DNA of 64,000 bases. Source: Actinacidiphila fildesensis. GTDB taxonomy: Bacteria; Actinomycetota; Actinomycetes; Streptomycetales; Streptomycetaceae. Shown piece by piece: positions 23,843 through 32,353 of this stretch (position 1 is the first letter of the stretch; each line of letters opens with the position of its first letter). Both the position numbers and the translations under genes were made by a program. Where the stretch lies: NCBI RefSeq assembly GCF_042652185.1, contig NZ_JBHSIX010000009.1. One strand, 5' to 3'. The notes beneath the pieces were generated by a model. It saw nothing but the letters and a program-made list of their open reading frames with translations, was not told where the DNA came from and searched no databases.

Positions 23843-24045
23843 ACAGTCGGCGACAAGGCGTTCCTTGCGCGTTCGAACGTGGCCGGATGCGGGTATTGCG
23901 AGGCATCTACCGCGCCGGGGCGTTTGTGCGATCATCAGCGCCACGGAGACGGCGCACACCCGTACCAACTCCGGTCAGGCACACGTCCCGGGCGCGCATC
24001 ACACCCTCATCAGCCCGGGCGGACTCGAAGGGGAGGCCTGCGCAC

Positions 24046-24552
24046 ATGGGCATGAGCGTGACCATCTCTACGGCGGATCCAGACGACGCCGAGAAGATCC
24101 TCAAACTCCAGTACCTCTGCTATCAGAGCGAGGCGGAGCTCTACGGCGACTACACCATAGAACCGCTCACCCAGACCTTCGAGGCGCTGCGCGCCGAGCT
24201 GGCTCAGGGGTGCGTCCTGGTCGCCCGGCTCGGCGACGAGGTCGTCGGCTCGGTACGCGGGGTCGTCGACGTCGACGGCACCGCCCGGATCGCCAAGTTG
24301 ATCGTCCATCCCCGTATGCAGCGGCACGGTCTCGGCGGCCGGCTGCTGCACGCCGTCGAGGAGCGGCTGTCCGCCGAGAGCGAGGCGAAGCGGTACCGGC
24401 TGTACACCGGGCACCGCAGCGACCTGAACCTGCGGCTGTACCGCAAGCTGGGGTACGAGCAGGTGGGCGACGCCGAGCCGGTCACCCGGCGGCTGAGCCT
24501 GGTCACCATGGAGAAGGACGCCCCGACGGCGACGTTCGCCGCCAGCGCCTGA
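24046..24552 (+). CDS. GNAT-family N-acetyltransferase
   Basis: This is a 168-aa acetyltransferase. Motif A reads KLIVHPRMQRHGLGGRLLHA (about residues 85-104), followed by the motif-B region LYTGHRSDLNLRLYRKLGYE. The ATG at 24046 is favoured by GGGGAGG nine bases upstream; the open frame begins at 23887. No partner genes point to a substrate. Confidence 0.83.
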   Translation: MGMSVTISTADPDDAEKILKLQYLCYQSEAELYGDYTIEPLTQTFEALRAELAQGCVLVARLGDEVVGSVRGVVDVDGTARIAKLIVHPRMQRHGLGGRLLHAVEERLSAESEAKRYRLYTGHRSDLNLRLYRKLGYEQVGDAEPVTRRLSLVTMEKDAPTATFAASA

Positions 24553-24562
24553 ACGGTTTCCG

Positions 24563-25015
24563 TTACGGCTGTTGTGGCCGCGCCGACCTGCGCAGCCACA
24601 ACAGCCCGGCGACGGGCAGCAGCAGCGGCAGGAAGAGATAGCCGATCCCGAAGTCCGACCACACGGTCGCGTCGGGGAACGCGGACGGGTCGACGAGGGT
24701 GAAGGTGCCGACCGCGAGCACGCCGGCCAGTTCGGCCGAGCAGCACACCAGCGCCACCCTGCGGGCCGCCTCGCCACCGCGCCGGAGCGCGACGGTGATC
24801 ACCGCGTAGACGAGCCCGGCGACCGCCGACAGCACGTACGCCAGCGGCGCGTCATGGAACTTCGTGATCATCTGCACCAGCGAGCGCGACACCGCCGCGA
24901 CGGTGAACACCCCGTAGAGCGAGAGCAGCAGCCGCCCGGGACCCCGGCCGATCCGCCCGGCCCCGGCTTCGTTCGCGGCCGGCGCCCCGGATGCCTCGTG
25001 TGCGGGCTCAGACAC
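24563..25015 (-). CDS. Small integral membrane protein, unknown function
   Basis: This 150-aa protein has a polar Ala-rich N-terminus (residues 1-28) and four hydrophobic helices (about 29-45, 58-76, 87-105 and 122-141). It overlaps the end of the upstream small membrane protein gene by 8 bp, so the two are translated from one transcript. I do not recognise a characterised family. Confidence 0.75.
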   Translation of the reverse strand: MSEPAHEASGAPAANEAGAGRIGRGPGRLLLSLYGVFTVAAVSRSLVQMITKFHDAPLAYVLSAVAGLVYAVITVALRRGGEAARRVALVCCSAELAGVLAVGTFTLVDPSAFPDATVWSDFGIGYLFLPLLLPVAGLLWLRRSARPQQP

Positions 25016-25376
25016 TGCCGCCTCCCCAGATGTCGAAAAGCCGTACTTCGAGCACGGCGAGGATCACTCCGCCCGCGGCGACGATCGCCGATCCCCAGCG
25101 GGTGCGTTCGGTCAGCGACATGAAGGCGGCCGCCGGGATCGTGCAGGCGGCGCCGACCAGGTAGGAGACGAAGATCAACGTGCCCTGGTCCGGCTTCTCG
25201 CCGCGCGAGAGCTTCACCAGGGCGATCACCAGCTGAACCAGCGCGAGCACCGTGACCACGGCCATGCCGATGAAGTGCCAGTCCTTGGTCGGCTGGTCGT
25301 GGAAGGCGGCGAAGCCGCACCACGCCGCGAGCAGCAGCGCCGCGACCGAGACCGTGATGGTGACTGCGTCGAGCAT
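25008..25376 (-). CDS. Small integral membrane protein, unknown function
   Basis: This 122-aa protein has four predicted helices (about residues 5-25, 38-58, 70-90 and 97-117) and a short C-terminal tail. It is first in a two-gene minus-strand unit. It resembles conserved hypothetical membrane proteins of Streptomyces, with no known role. It is divergent from the HAD phosphatase gene, with 81 bp between them. Confidence 0.75.
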   Translation of the reverse strand: MLDAVTITVSVAALLLAAWCGFAAFHDQPTKDWHFIGMAVVTVLALVQLVIALVKLSRGEKPDQGTLIFVSYLVGAACTIPAAAFMSLTERTRWGSAIVAAGGVILAVLEVRLFDIWGGGSV

Positions 25377-25457
25377 GCCGCGACTCTATTACGGGTCAAA
25401 AGGGCCGGGCCCAGCGGGATCCAGGAGCCCTCCGCGCCCGGCGTAGGGTGGCCGGAT

Positions 25458-26102
25458 ATGAAGATCACCACGCAGGCGCTGCTGTTCGACAACGACGGGA
25501 CGCTCGTCTCCTCCATGGACTCGGTGGTCCGCTGCTGGAGCCGGTGGGCGCGGGAGGAGCGGGTGACGGCCGAGGCGTTCGCGGCGGTGCAGCTGCACGG
25601 CAGGACCGCGGTGGCCATCATCCGGGACCTGCTGCCCGAGGAGCGGGTCGCGGCGGCGGTGCGCCGGATCGAGGAGCTGGAGCTGGCCGACGCGGACGGC
25701 GTGGTCGTCCTGCCCGGCACCCTCGCGCTGCTCGGCTCGCTGCCGGCCGGCCGCTGGGCGGTCGTCACCTCCGCCACCGGCCGGCTGGGCGCCGCCCGGC
25801 TCGCCGCCGCCGCGATCGATCCGCCCCTGCTGATCAGCGCCGACGACGTGACGAACGGCAAGCCGGACCCGGAGCCCTTCCTGCTGGCGGCCCGGAAGCT
25901 GGGGGTGCGCCCGGAGGACTGCACCGTCTTCGAGGACGCTCCCGCCGGTCTCACCGCGGGCCGCGCCGCCGGGATGCGGACCGTGGCCTTGGCCACAACC
26001 CATGCCGTCGAGGAGTTGGCCGCCGACGTGGTGGTCCGGGACCTGTCCGCGGTATCGGTGCAGGTCACGGACGCGGGCCTGGAGATCACCACCGCTGGAT
26101 GA
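25458..26102 (+). CDS. HAD-superfamily hydrolase, sugar-phosphatase type
   Basis: This 214-aa enzyme has HAD motif I LLFDNDGTL (nucleophile Asp11, acid Asp13), motif II VVTSATG, motif III lysine in NGKPDPEPFLLAARKLG and motif IV VFEDAPAGLTAGRAAGM. A four-helix cap lies between motifs I and II (residues 20-80), as in subfamily IA beta-PGM/YfbT-like phosphatases that dephosphorylate hexose phosphates. The ATG at 25458 begins the conserved part; the frame opens earlier in the divergent gene. The substrate is not predictable. Confidence 0.86.
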   Translation: MKITTQALLFDNDGTLVSSMDSVVRCWSRWAREERVTAEAFAAVQLHGRTAVAIIRDLLPEERVAAAVRRIEELELADADGVVVLPGTLALLGSLPAGRWAVVTSATGRLGAARLAAAAIDPPLLISADDVTNGKPDPEPFLLAARKLGVRPEDCTVFEDAPAGLTAGRAAGMRTVALATTHAVEELAADVVVRDLSAVSVQVTDAGLEITTAG

Positions 26103-26174
26103 GCGGCTGTCCGCATAGTGAACGGCCTGCCCGGAATGCGGGACGCGACCGGCAGGTCTGCTTTACTGGATCTC

Positions 26175-26255
26175 ATGACCACGACGAACAGCCGCTGCCG
26201 CGCGACCGAGGCGACCACGCCCGGTGTTCGTTGTATGTGTCGAATGTGTGACTAG
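26175..26255 (+). CDS. Cys/Met-rich leader peptide upstream of metNIQ
   Basis: A 26-codon ORF starts with ATG at 26175 and ends at TAG 26253-26255, 131 bp before the metN start. The last seven residues are CMCRMCD. The C-terminal codons are GTT-CGT-TGT-ATG-TGT-CGA-ATG-TGT: all three Cys codons there are TGT and the Arg codons are CGT and CGA, which are rare in this GC-rich genome. The only other Cys is TGC. A ribosome starved for Cys-tRNA would stall at this tail, so the ORF is a likely attenuation leader for the sulfur-amino-acid transporter behind it. Polycysteine leader ORFs controlling sulfur genes are known in actinobacteria; this case is inference. Confidence 0.6.
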   Translation: MTTTNSRCRATEATTPGVRCMCRMCD

Positions 26256-26386
26256 CCGAGGGCTCAGCCCCGCGTCACGACATTCCGTGGTTCCAGCGAC
26301 TTCCTCTTCCTGCCGCTGATCCCCGCTTGGCCCCTGACGGGCCGATCCGTGCCGCGATCCGAGAAGAATGCCCCCTGTGCGGTGCT
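26256..26386 (+). promoter_or_regulatory. Leader region between the Cys/Met peptide and metN
   Basis: It contains small hairpins (gggctcagccc at about 26260-26270; ggccc-ctgac-gggcc at about 26334-26348) and the repeat gatccg. I cannot identify a convincing terminator/antiterminator pair by eye, and neither SAM-riboswitch cores nor other known aptamers are apparent. Control could be by transcription or translation. Confidence 0.4.
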
Positions 26387-27457
26387 ATGTCTGCCGCGCA
26401 CTCGACAGTGACGGATACCCCTGTGATCACCACCACGGACCTGAGAAAGGTCTACCCCTCGCGTGACCGCGAGATCACCGCCCTGGACGGCGTCGATCTG
26501 CACGTCCGCGAGGGCGAGGTCTACGGCGTCGTCGGACAGAGCGGCGCCGGCAAGTCGACCCTCATCCGCTGCGTCAACCTCCTCGAGCGCCCCACCTCCG
26601 GCACCGTCGAGGTCGCCGGGCAGGACCTGACCGCGCTCGGCGGCCGGACCGACCGGGCGGGAGCCGCGCTGCGCGCCGCCCGCAGCGGCATCGGCATGGT
26701 CTTCCAGCACTTCAACCTGCTGGCCTCGCGCACCGTGCAGGGCAACGTCGAGCTGCCGCTGGAGATCCTCGGCATCTCCGGCAAGGAGCGCTCCCGCAAG
26801 GCCCTCGAACTCCTGGACCTGGTCGGTCTCGCCGACAAGGCCCGCGCCTACCCCGCGCAGCTGTCCGGCGGTCAGAAGCAGCGCGTCGGCATCGCCCGCG
26901 CGCTGGCCGGCGACCCCAAGGTGCTGCTCTCCGACGAGGCCACCTCGGCGCTCGACCCGGAGACCACCCGCTCCATCCTCCAGCTGCTGCGCGACCTCAA
27001 CCAGCAGCTGGGGCTGACCGTTCTGCTCATCACGCACGAGATGGACGTCGTCAAGGCGATCTGCGATTCGGCCGCGCTGATGAAGAACGGCAGGGTCGTG
27101 GAGTCCGGCACCGTCGCCGAGCTGCTCGCCACCCCGGGCTCCGAGCTCGCGCACGAGCTGTTCCCGGTCGGCGGTGAGCCGTCAGGACCGGACCGCACGG
27201 TCATCGACCTCACCTTCCACGGCGAGAGCGCGACCGAGCCGGTCATCTCCCAGCTGGCGCGCACCTACAACGTGGACGTGTCGATCCTGGGCGCGGCCAT
27301 GGAGACCATCTCCGGCCGGCAGATCGGCCGGATGCGGATCGAACTGCCCGGTCCTTTCGAGGACAACGTCGTACCGATCGGCTTCCTGCGCGAGCAGGGC
27401 ATCCAGGTCGAGGTGGCACGGACCGCCGCCGCACGCGTGAAGGAGACCGTGAAATGA
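26387..27457 (+). CDS. metN: Methionine ABC transporter ATP-binding protein
   Basis: This 356-aa ATPase powers methionine import. Walker A is GQSGAGKST (residues 50-58), the signature is LSGGQKQRVGIARAL, and Walker B is KVLLSDEATSALD. The C-terminal NIL domain (about 270-356, DLTFHGESATEPVISQLART) binds methionine and gives transinhibition. It overlaps metI by 4 bp. The start is uncertain: ATG 26387 has a poor ribosome site, and in-frame GTG codons at 26408 and 26423 are closer to the conserved VITTTDLRKVYPS start. Confidence 0.9.
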   Translation: MSAAHSTVTDTPVITTTDLRKVYPSRDREITALDGVDLHVREGEVYGVVGQSGAGKSTLIRCVNLLERPTSGTVEVAGQDLTALGGRTDRAGAALRAARSGIGMVFQHFNLLASRTVQGNVELPLEILGISGKERSRKALELLDLVGLADKARAYPAQLSGGQKQRVGIARALAGDPKVLLSDEATSALDPETTRSILQLLRDLNQQLGLTVLLITHEMDVVKAICDSAALMKNGRVVESGTVAELLATPGSELAHELFPVGGEPSGPDRTVIDLTFHGESATEPVISQLARTYNVDVSILGAAMETISGRQIGRMRIELPGPFEDNVVPIGFLREQGIQVEVARTAAARVKETVK

Positions 27458-28185
27458 CCTGGGCCGAAATACAGCCGCTGCTCACGACGGCCTGTTGGGA
27501 AACCCTCTACATGGTGGGCTGGTCCACCGTGATCACGGCCGCGATCGGCCTGCCGCTCGGCGTGCTCCTGGTTCTCACCAGCCGGGGCGGCCTGCTGCAG
27601 AACGTGGTGCTGAACAAGGTCATCGGCGTCGTCGTGAACATCACGCGGTCGCTGCCGTTCATCATCCTGATGGTCGCGCTGATCCCGTTCACGCGCTGGC
27701 TCGTCGGCGCCGCGTTCGGGCTCAACGCCGCCGTCGTCATGCTGTCCGTCGGTGCGATCCCGTTCTTCGCGCGGCTCGTGGAGACCTCGATCCGCGAGGT
27801 CGACCCCGGGCTCGTCGAGGCGGTCCACGCGATGGGCGGCAACACCCGCACCGTGGTCGTCAAGGCGCTGCTGCCCGAGTCGCTGCCGTCGCTGGTCTCC
27901 GGCCTCACCACCACCGTGATCGCCCTCGTCGGCTACTCGGCCATGGCCGGCACGATCTCCGCCGGCGGCCTGGGCAACCTCGCGTGGACCTACGGCTACC
28001 AGCGGTTCGAGAACAAGGTCATGATCGCCACGATCGTGCTGCTGATCGCGCTGGTCACCGTCGTCCAACTGGCCGGCGACCTGACCGCCCGGGCGCTGGC
28101 CCGCCGCGGCGCCCGGACCTCCGGCGCCCCCGGACTCCGCCTGCTGCGCGCCGCCCGCGTCGCGGAGACCACTGAGACCTCCTGA
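27454..28185 (+). CDS. metI: Methionine ABC transporter permease
   Basis: This 243-aa membrane protein has five hydrophobic segments and the binding-protein-dependent permease EAA loop EAVHAMGGNTRTVVVKALLPE (from about residue 122), which contacts MetN. Later motifs GYSAMAGTISAGGLGNLA and YGYQRFENKVM are typical of MetI. ATG at 27454 overlaps the metN stop (ATGA). The C-terminal 25 residues are Arg-rich and cytosolic. Confidence 0.93.
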   Translation: MTWAEIQPLLTTACWETLYMVGWSTVITAAIGLPLGVLLVLTSRGGLLQNVVLNKVIGVVVNITRSLPFIILMVALIPFTRWLVGAAFGLNAAVVMLSVGAIPFFARLVETSIREVDPGLVEAVHAMGGNTRTVVVKALLPESLPSLVSGLTTTVIALVGYSAMAGTISAGGLGNLAWTYGYQRFENKVMIATIVLLIALVTVVQLAGDLTARALARRGARTSGAPGLRLLRAARVAETTETS

Positions 28186-28237
28186 CCCGCCGGGCTTCCT
28201 CCGGCTCGTACCATCCACTGAGAAAGAGGCACTTTTC

Positions 28238-29077
28238 GTGCGTAACACCACCAGGATCACCACTGCTGTGCTGGCCGCCGGAGCCCTCGCTCTGGGCCTG
28301 AGCGCCTGCGCCTCCAACCCGACCCAGAAGGACGGCGAGAACGACGCGCTGGTCGTCGCCGCGAGCCCCGTGCCGCACGCCGACATCCTGAAGTTCGTCA
28401 AGGACAACCTGGCGGAGAAGGCCGGACTGAAGCTGGAGGTGAAGGAGTTCGACGACTACGTCATACCGAACACCGCCACCGAGAACGGCGAGGTCGGCGC
28501 CAACTTCTTCCAGCACAAGCCGTACCTCGACGACTTCAACGCCAAGAACAAGACGCACATCGTCCCGGTCGTGAACGTCGAGCTCGAACCGCTCGGCCTC
28601 TACCCGGGCAAGGCGAAGACGCTCGCCGAGATCAAGGCCGGCGACACCATCGCCGTGCCCAGCGACACGACCAACCAGGGCCGCGCGCTGCAGCTGATCG
28701 CCTCCAAGGGCCTGATCACGCTCAAGCCCGGCGTCGGCGCCAACGCCAGCCTGCAGGACATCGCCGACAGCAAGGGCCTGAAGTTCAAGGACGCGAAGGC
28801 GGAGCTGCTGCCCAGCCAGCTGCCCGACGTGGCCGCCGCCGTCATCAACGGCAATGTGGCGCTCGGTGCCAAGCTCGACCCGGTCAAGGGCACGCTCGCC
28901 CTGGAGAAGGCCGAGGGCAACCCCTACGCCAACTTCCTGGCGGTCAAGGACGGCAAGCAGAACGACCCGCGGGTCGTGAAGCTCGTCAAGCTGCTCAACT
29001 CCCCTGAGGTCAAGAAGTTCATCGAGACCAAGTACCACGGCTCGGTCGTCCCGGCGTTCGGCAAGCCCGCCGCCTGA
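28238..29077 (+). CDS. metQ: Methionine-binding lipoprotein
   Basis: This 279-aa substrate-binding protein completes the importer. The signal peptide ends in the lipobox LSAC (Cys at residue 25), so the mature protein is lipid-anchored outside the membrane. The NlpA/MetQ fold is supported by a start VVAASPVPHADILKFVKDNL, then EFDDYVIPNTATENGEVGAN and FFQHKPYLDDFN. The GTG at 28238 lies 52 bp after metI, with AGAAAGAGG upstream. A 14-bp hairpin follows. Confidence 0.93.
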   Translation: MRNTTRITTAVLAAGALALGLSACASNPTQKDGENDALVVAASPVPHADILKFVKDNLAEKAGLKLEVKEFDDYVIPNTATENGEVGANFFQHKPYLDDFNAKNKTHIVPVVNVELEPLGLYPGKAKTLAEIKAGDTIAVPSDTTNQGRALQLIASKGLITLKPGVGANASLQDIADSKGLKFKDAKAELLPSQLPDVAAAVINGNVALGAKLDPVKGTLALEKAEGNPYANFLAVKDGKQNDPRVVKLVKLLNSPEVKKFIETKYHGSVVPAFGKPAA

Positions 29078-29090
29078 CATCCGCGCCTCC

Positions 29091-29124
29091 GCACCCCGGC
29101 CGCCCGACCAGGCGGCCGGGGTGC
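29091..29124 (+). terminator. Bidirectional terminator between metQ and a methyltransferase
   Basis: A perfect 14-bp stem (gcaccccggccgcc with ggcggccggggtgc) with loop cgacca lies 14 bp after the metQ stop and 17 bp from the stop of the convergent gene. It can serve both. Confidence 0.8.
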
Positions 29125-29140
29125 GGTGCGTCGTGGCCCG

Positions 29141-29932
29141 TTACCGGCGCCGCACCCAGTACACGTCCGTCATGTACGGCATCTCGATGTCGCCGCCGCG
29201 CCGGGTCGGCTCGTGCGCGCCGAGCAGCGACTCCAGATCGGCCCGCACCCGCTCCTGCTCGGCCGCGTCCAGCACCGCGATGTGGCTGGACGACATCATC
29301 CGCTCGACGACGTCCTCGACGGTCGTCGAATGCGGGTTGGGCCAGTGCCGCTCGTGCACCCGGCCCCAGCCCGGCCGTCCCTCGAAGGACCTGCGCCACC
29401 GGTTGTCGGGATCCCCGATGCCGGAGGCCAGCGGCGGGCTCGGCAGATCGCGCGGCGCCAGCCGGAAGAAGATGTCCTGGAAGTCGCGCACCCACGGCAC
29501 CGAGGTGTCGTACGTGTTCCACACCAGGGCGAGCGCGCCGCCCGGCCGCAGCAGCCGCTCCACCTCGTCGAGCGCGTCCGTCTCCTGGAACCAGTGCCAG
29601 GACTGCGCCGCCACCACCGCGTCCGCGCAGCCGTCCGGCAGCCCCGTCGCCTCCGCCGTGCCCGCCGTCACCACCACGCCGGGCAGCAGCGCGGCCAGCC
29701 GTTCGCGCATCTCCGGCACCGGCTCCACGGCCAGCACCTCGGCCCCGGTCAGCGCCAGCAGCCGGGTGAACTTGCCCGTGCCCGCCCCGAGATCGACCGC
29801 CGTCCGCCCCGCCTGCAGCGGCAGGGCGTCCGCCAGCGCGGCGAGCGCGGCCATGGGGTACGAGGGGCGGGAGCGCTCGTACAAACCCGCGGCCCGCTGG
29901 GATCCGACTCCTGCTGCGTGGTGCAACGTCAC
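29141..29932 (-). CDS. Class I SAM-dependent methyltransferase
   Basis: This 263-aa Methyltransf_11/UbiE-like protein has motif I AVDLGAGTGKFTRLLA, an acidic end of strand 2 (EVLAVEPVPEM), motif AVVAAQSWHWF and post-motif LRPGGALALVWNTYD. The sequence AAGLYERSRPSYP before motif I is usual in this group. The GTG at 29932 is the best start; the frame runs on to 32083 only because of high GC on the opposite strand of cobL. The substrate is unknown, probably a small molecule. Confidence 0.83.
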   Translation of the reverse strand: MTLHHAAGVGSQRAAGLYERSRPSYPMAALAALADALPLQAGRTAVDLGAGTGKFTRLLALTGAEVLAVEPVPEMRERLAALLPGVVVTAGTAEATGLPDGCADAVVAAQSWHWFQETDALDEVERLLRPGGALALVWNTYDTSVPWVRDFQDIFFRLAPRDLPSPPLASGIGDPDNRWRRSFEGRPGWGRVHERHWPNPHSTTVEDVVERMMSSSHIAVLDAAEQERVRADLESLLGAHEPTRRGGDIEMPYMTDVYWVRRR

Positions 29933-30118
29933 GCGGCCAGACGCTAGCAGGGTCGGACGGCGGCAGCCGATACCCGCCCCGGCCGTCATACGGCCTACCC
30001 TGGAAGGGCGTTCACGGATCACCCCTCCCGTGAACCGTTCTGCGAGCCCGCTCTGCGAATGTCGCGGCCGATGCTGCATGCTGTGCTCTCCACACATGCC
30101 CTGGTTACGGAGCAGCGA

Positions 30119-30766
30119 ATGACCTCCACCTTTCCGGACATCTCCATCAGTACGGAGCGGCTGGTGCTGCGCCCCTACGAGGAAGCCGACATCCCCGCCC
30201 TCGCGGAGATGATGAACGATGAGCTGGTCACCGCCTGGACGTCCGTCGCCCAGCCGTACACCGAGGACGACGCCCGCGCCTTCGCCACCCGGATCGCCCC
30301 CGCGGAACGCACCGAGGGCCGCGGCATCGTCTTCGCCGTCACCGAGTTCCTCACCCAGCGGCTGGTCGGCACCGTCCATCTGCAGAACACCGACTGGCGC
30401 ATCCGCAGCAGTGAGATCGGCTACATGACCGCCCCCTGGGCGCGCGGCGAGGGATACGCCTCCGAGTCGGTGCTCGCCGTCACCCAGTGGCTCTTCGACG
30501 ACCAGAAGTTCGAGCGCCTCGAACTGCGGATCGCCGCCGACAACACCGCCTCCCAGCAGGTCGCCCAGAAGATCGGCTGCATCAGCGAGGGCGTGCTGCG
30601 CAACGCCGGCATAGTGCGCAGCCGGCCGGAGGAGGACCCGGGCGGCCGGTGGGCGGAGATGAGGACCGACCTGATCGTGTGGAGCCTGCTCCCGGAGGAC
30701 CTGGACGTACCGCGCGGCCGGGGCTCGGGGGACGAGGGGTACGTGGCCTTCGCCGACTGGGAGTAA
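30119..30766 (+). CDS. GNAT acetyltransferase, RimJ/RimL type
   Basis: This is a 215-aa enzyme. It begins with STERLVLRPYEEADIPALAE, typical of the RimJ/RimL N-alpha-acetyltransferase branch, then EIGYMTAPWARGEGYASESV (motif A) and LRIAADNTASQQVAQKIGC. The ATG at 30119 has GGAG six bases upstream. It may acetylate a ribosomal protein N-terminus or a small molecule; the family does not decide. It is separated by 123 bp from cobL. Confidence 0.85.
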   Translation: MTSTFPDISISTERLVLRPYEEADIPALAEMMNDELVTAWTSVAQPYTEDDARAFATRIAPAERTEGRGIVFAVTEFLTQRLVGTVHLQNTDWRIRSSEIGYMTAPWARGEGYASESVLAVTQWLFDDQKFERLELRIAADNTASQQVAQKIGCISEGVLRNAGIVRSRPEEDPGGRWAEMRTDLIVWSLLPEDLDVPRGRGSGDEGYVAFADWE

Positions 30767-30889
30767 CGACCCTGCAGGCGCCGTCGGCGCCGTCGTCCGG
30801 TCAAGATCGGGCCCCGGGGTACTGTGCTTTCCCGGGGGAGCGCGCCACGCCCGGACACCGACCGCGACCACGCCCAGGAGACTGACGAC

Positions 30890-32092
30890 ATGGCCGACCG
30901 GGTCACCGTGATCGGGTGGGACGGCTCGCCGCCGTCCGATGCCGCGCTGTCGGCGCTCGCCGCAGCCACCCTGGTGGCCGGTACCCGCCGTCATCTGGAC
31001 CTGCCGTACGTACCGGCGGCCGCCGAGCGGATCGTGCTCGGCAGCATCGAACTGGCCGCCCGCCGGATCGCCAAGCACCGGGGCACCGCGGTGGTACTGG
31101 CCGACGGCGACCCGGGCTTCTTCGGCGTCGTGCGCGCCCTGCGCGATCCGGAGCACGGCCTGGAGATCGAGGTCGTCCCCGGCGTCTCCTCCGTCGCACG
31201 GGCCTTCGCGCTGGCCGGCATGCCGTGGGAGGACGCCCGCGTCGTCGTCGCGCACAGCCGGTCGCTGCGCCGCGCGGTCAATGTGTGCCGGGCCTACCCC
31301 AAGGTCGCCGTGCTGACCGCACCCGGCGCGGGCCCCGCGGAACTCGCCCTGCTGCTCGAGGGCGTACACCGCACCTTCGTCATCTGCGAGGCGCTGGGCA
31401 CCGAACACGAGCAGGTCAGCGTCCTCACCTCGGACAAGGTCGCCGACCACATCTGGCGCGATCCCAACGTCGTCCTGGTCGTCGGCGGCATCACCTCCGC
31501 GGACCCGGCGGTCGCGGGCCGCAGCGGCTGGATCGCCGGCCGCGACCCGGGGTTCCCCGGCGCGGTGCGCGGCTGGGCCCTGCCGTCCTCGGAGTACGGC
31601 GGCGACGGCTCGCACCAGCTGCGGGCGCTCCAACTCGCCCGGCTGGGACCGCGCACCGGTGACCTGGTCTGGGACATCGGCTCCGCGGACGGGGCGTTCG
31701 CCGTGGAGGCCGCCCGGTTCGGCGCGGCGGTGATCGCGGTGGACCGTGACGAGGACGCCTGCGACTGGATCACGGCGGCCGGCCGGCGCTTCGGCGTCCA
31801 GCTCCAGGTCGTGCACGGCACCGCGCCGCAGGCGCTGGAGGACCTCCCCGAGCCGGACGTCATCCGGATCGGCGGGGGAGACGCCGAAGTCGTCACGGCG
31901 TGCGCCGCCCGGCGCCCCGAGCGCATCGTCGCGAGTGCGGGCAACCGGGACGAGGCGGAGGCGGTCAGCCGGGCCCTGGAGGAGGGCGGCTACGACGTCG
32001 AACGCGCCCTGCTGCAGACCGTCGAACTGGATTCCGGCTGGGCGGAACGCGAACGCCTCGTCACCTTCGCCCTCTGCGGCCACCGCAGGTGA
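30890..32092 (+). CDS. cobL: Precorrin-6Y C5,15-methyltransferase (decarboxylating)
   Basis: This 400-aa bifunctional cobalamin-pathway enzyme has an N-terminal CbiE half (about residues 1-195), a tetrapyrrole methylase with DGDPGFFGVVRAL and VVPGVSSVARAFALAGMPWE. The C-terminal CbiT half (about 235-400) carries the SAM motif LVWDIGSADGAFAVEAARFGA. Together they methylate C5 and C15 of precorrin-6Y and remove the acetate side chain at C12. The ATG at 30890 starts the conserved part. No cobalamin riboswitch is visible upstream. The next gene also belongs to cobalamin synthesis. Confidence 0.92.
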   Translation: MADRVTVIGWDGSPPSDAALSALAAATLVAGTRRHLDLPYVPAAAERIVLGSIELAARRIAKHRGTAVVLADGDPGFFGVVRALRDPEHGLEIEVVPGVSSVARAFALAGMPWEDARVVVAHSRSLRRAVNVCRAYPKVAVLTAPGAGPAELALLLEGVHRTFVICEALGTEHEQVSVLTSDKVADHIWRDPNVVLVVGGITSADPAVAGRSGWIAGRDPGFPGAVRGWALPSSEYGGDGSHQLRALQLARLGPRTGDLVWDIGSADGAFAVEAARFGAAVIAVDRDEDACDWITAAGRRFGVQLQVVHGTAPQALEDLPEPDVIRIGGGDAEVVTACAARRPERIVASAGNRDEAEAVSRALEEGGYDVERALLQTVELDSGWAERERLVTFALCGHRR

Positions 32093-32353
32093 CAGCGGGC
32101 CCGCCGGCCCGCCCGCACTGTGGACCCTTGGACCGTCCTCCGGCGCACGCGCGGTAGGCTGGCGGATCGTTGTGCCGTCGTCGTGCGTTGACGGATCGAC
32201 CCGTTGTCGATCTGCTGGTCATCCGTCGCCGCCGGGCAGCACACGCGGTGCCGACGCGCCGCATTCCCCGCCTTCCGGCCGTTGTGGCCGGCGGGTGGAC
32301 AGTGTGCGCGGCGCGGCGTTGGAAGGAGCGATACCGATGGGCGAGGGGCACGC

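Noticed and set aside
26103..26386. A SAM riboswitch in front of metNIQ
   Set aside because: None of the conserved SAM-I, SAM-II or SAM-IV core words were found; the Cys/Met leader peptide is a better explanation.
30767..30889. A cobalamin riboswitch ahead of cobL
   Set aside because: The B12-box consensus and the large multi-stem region are absent; only 123 bp are available.
29141..32083. A 980-codon minus-strand open frame
   Set aside because: Only its last 264 codons encode the methyltransferase; the rest is antisense to the GNAT and cobL genes.
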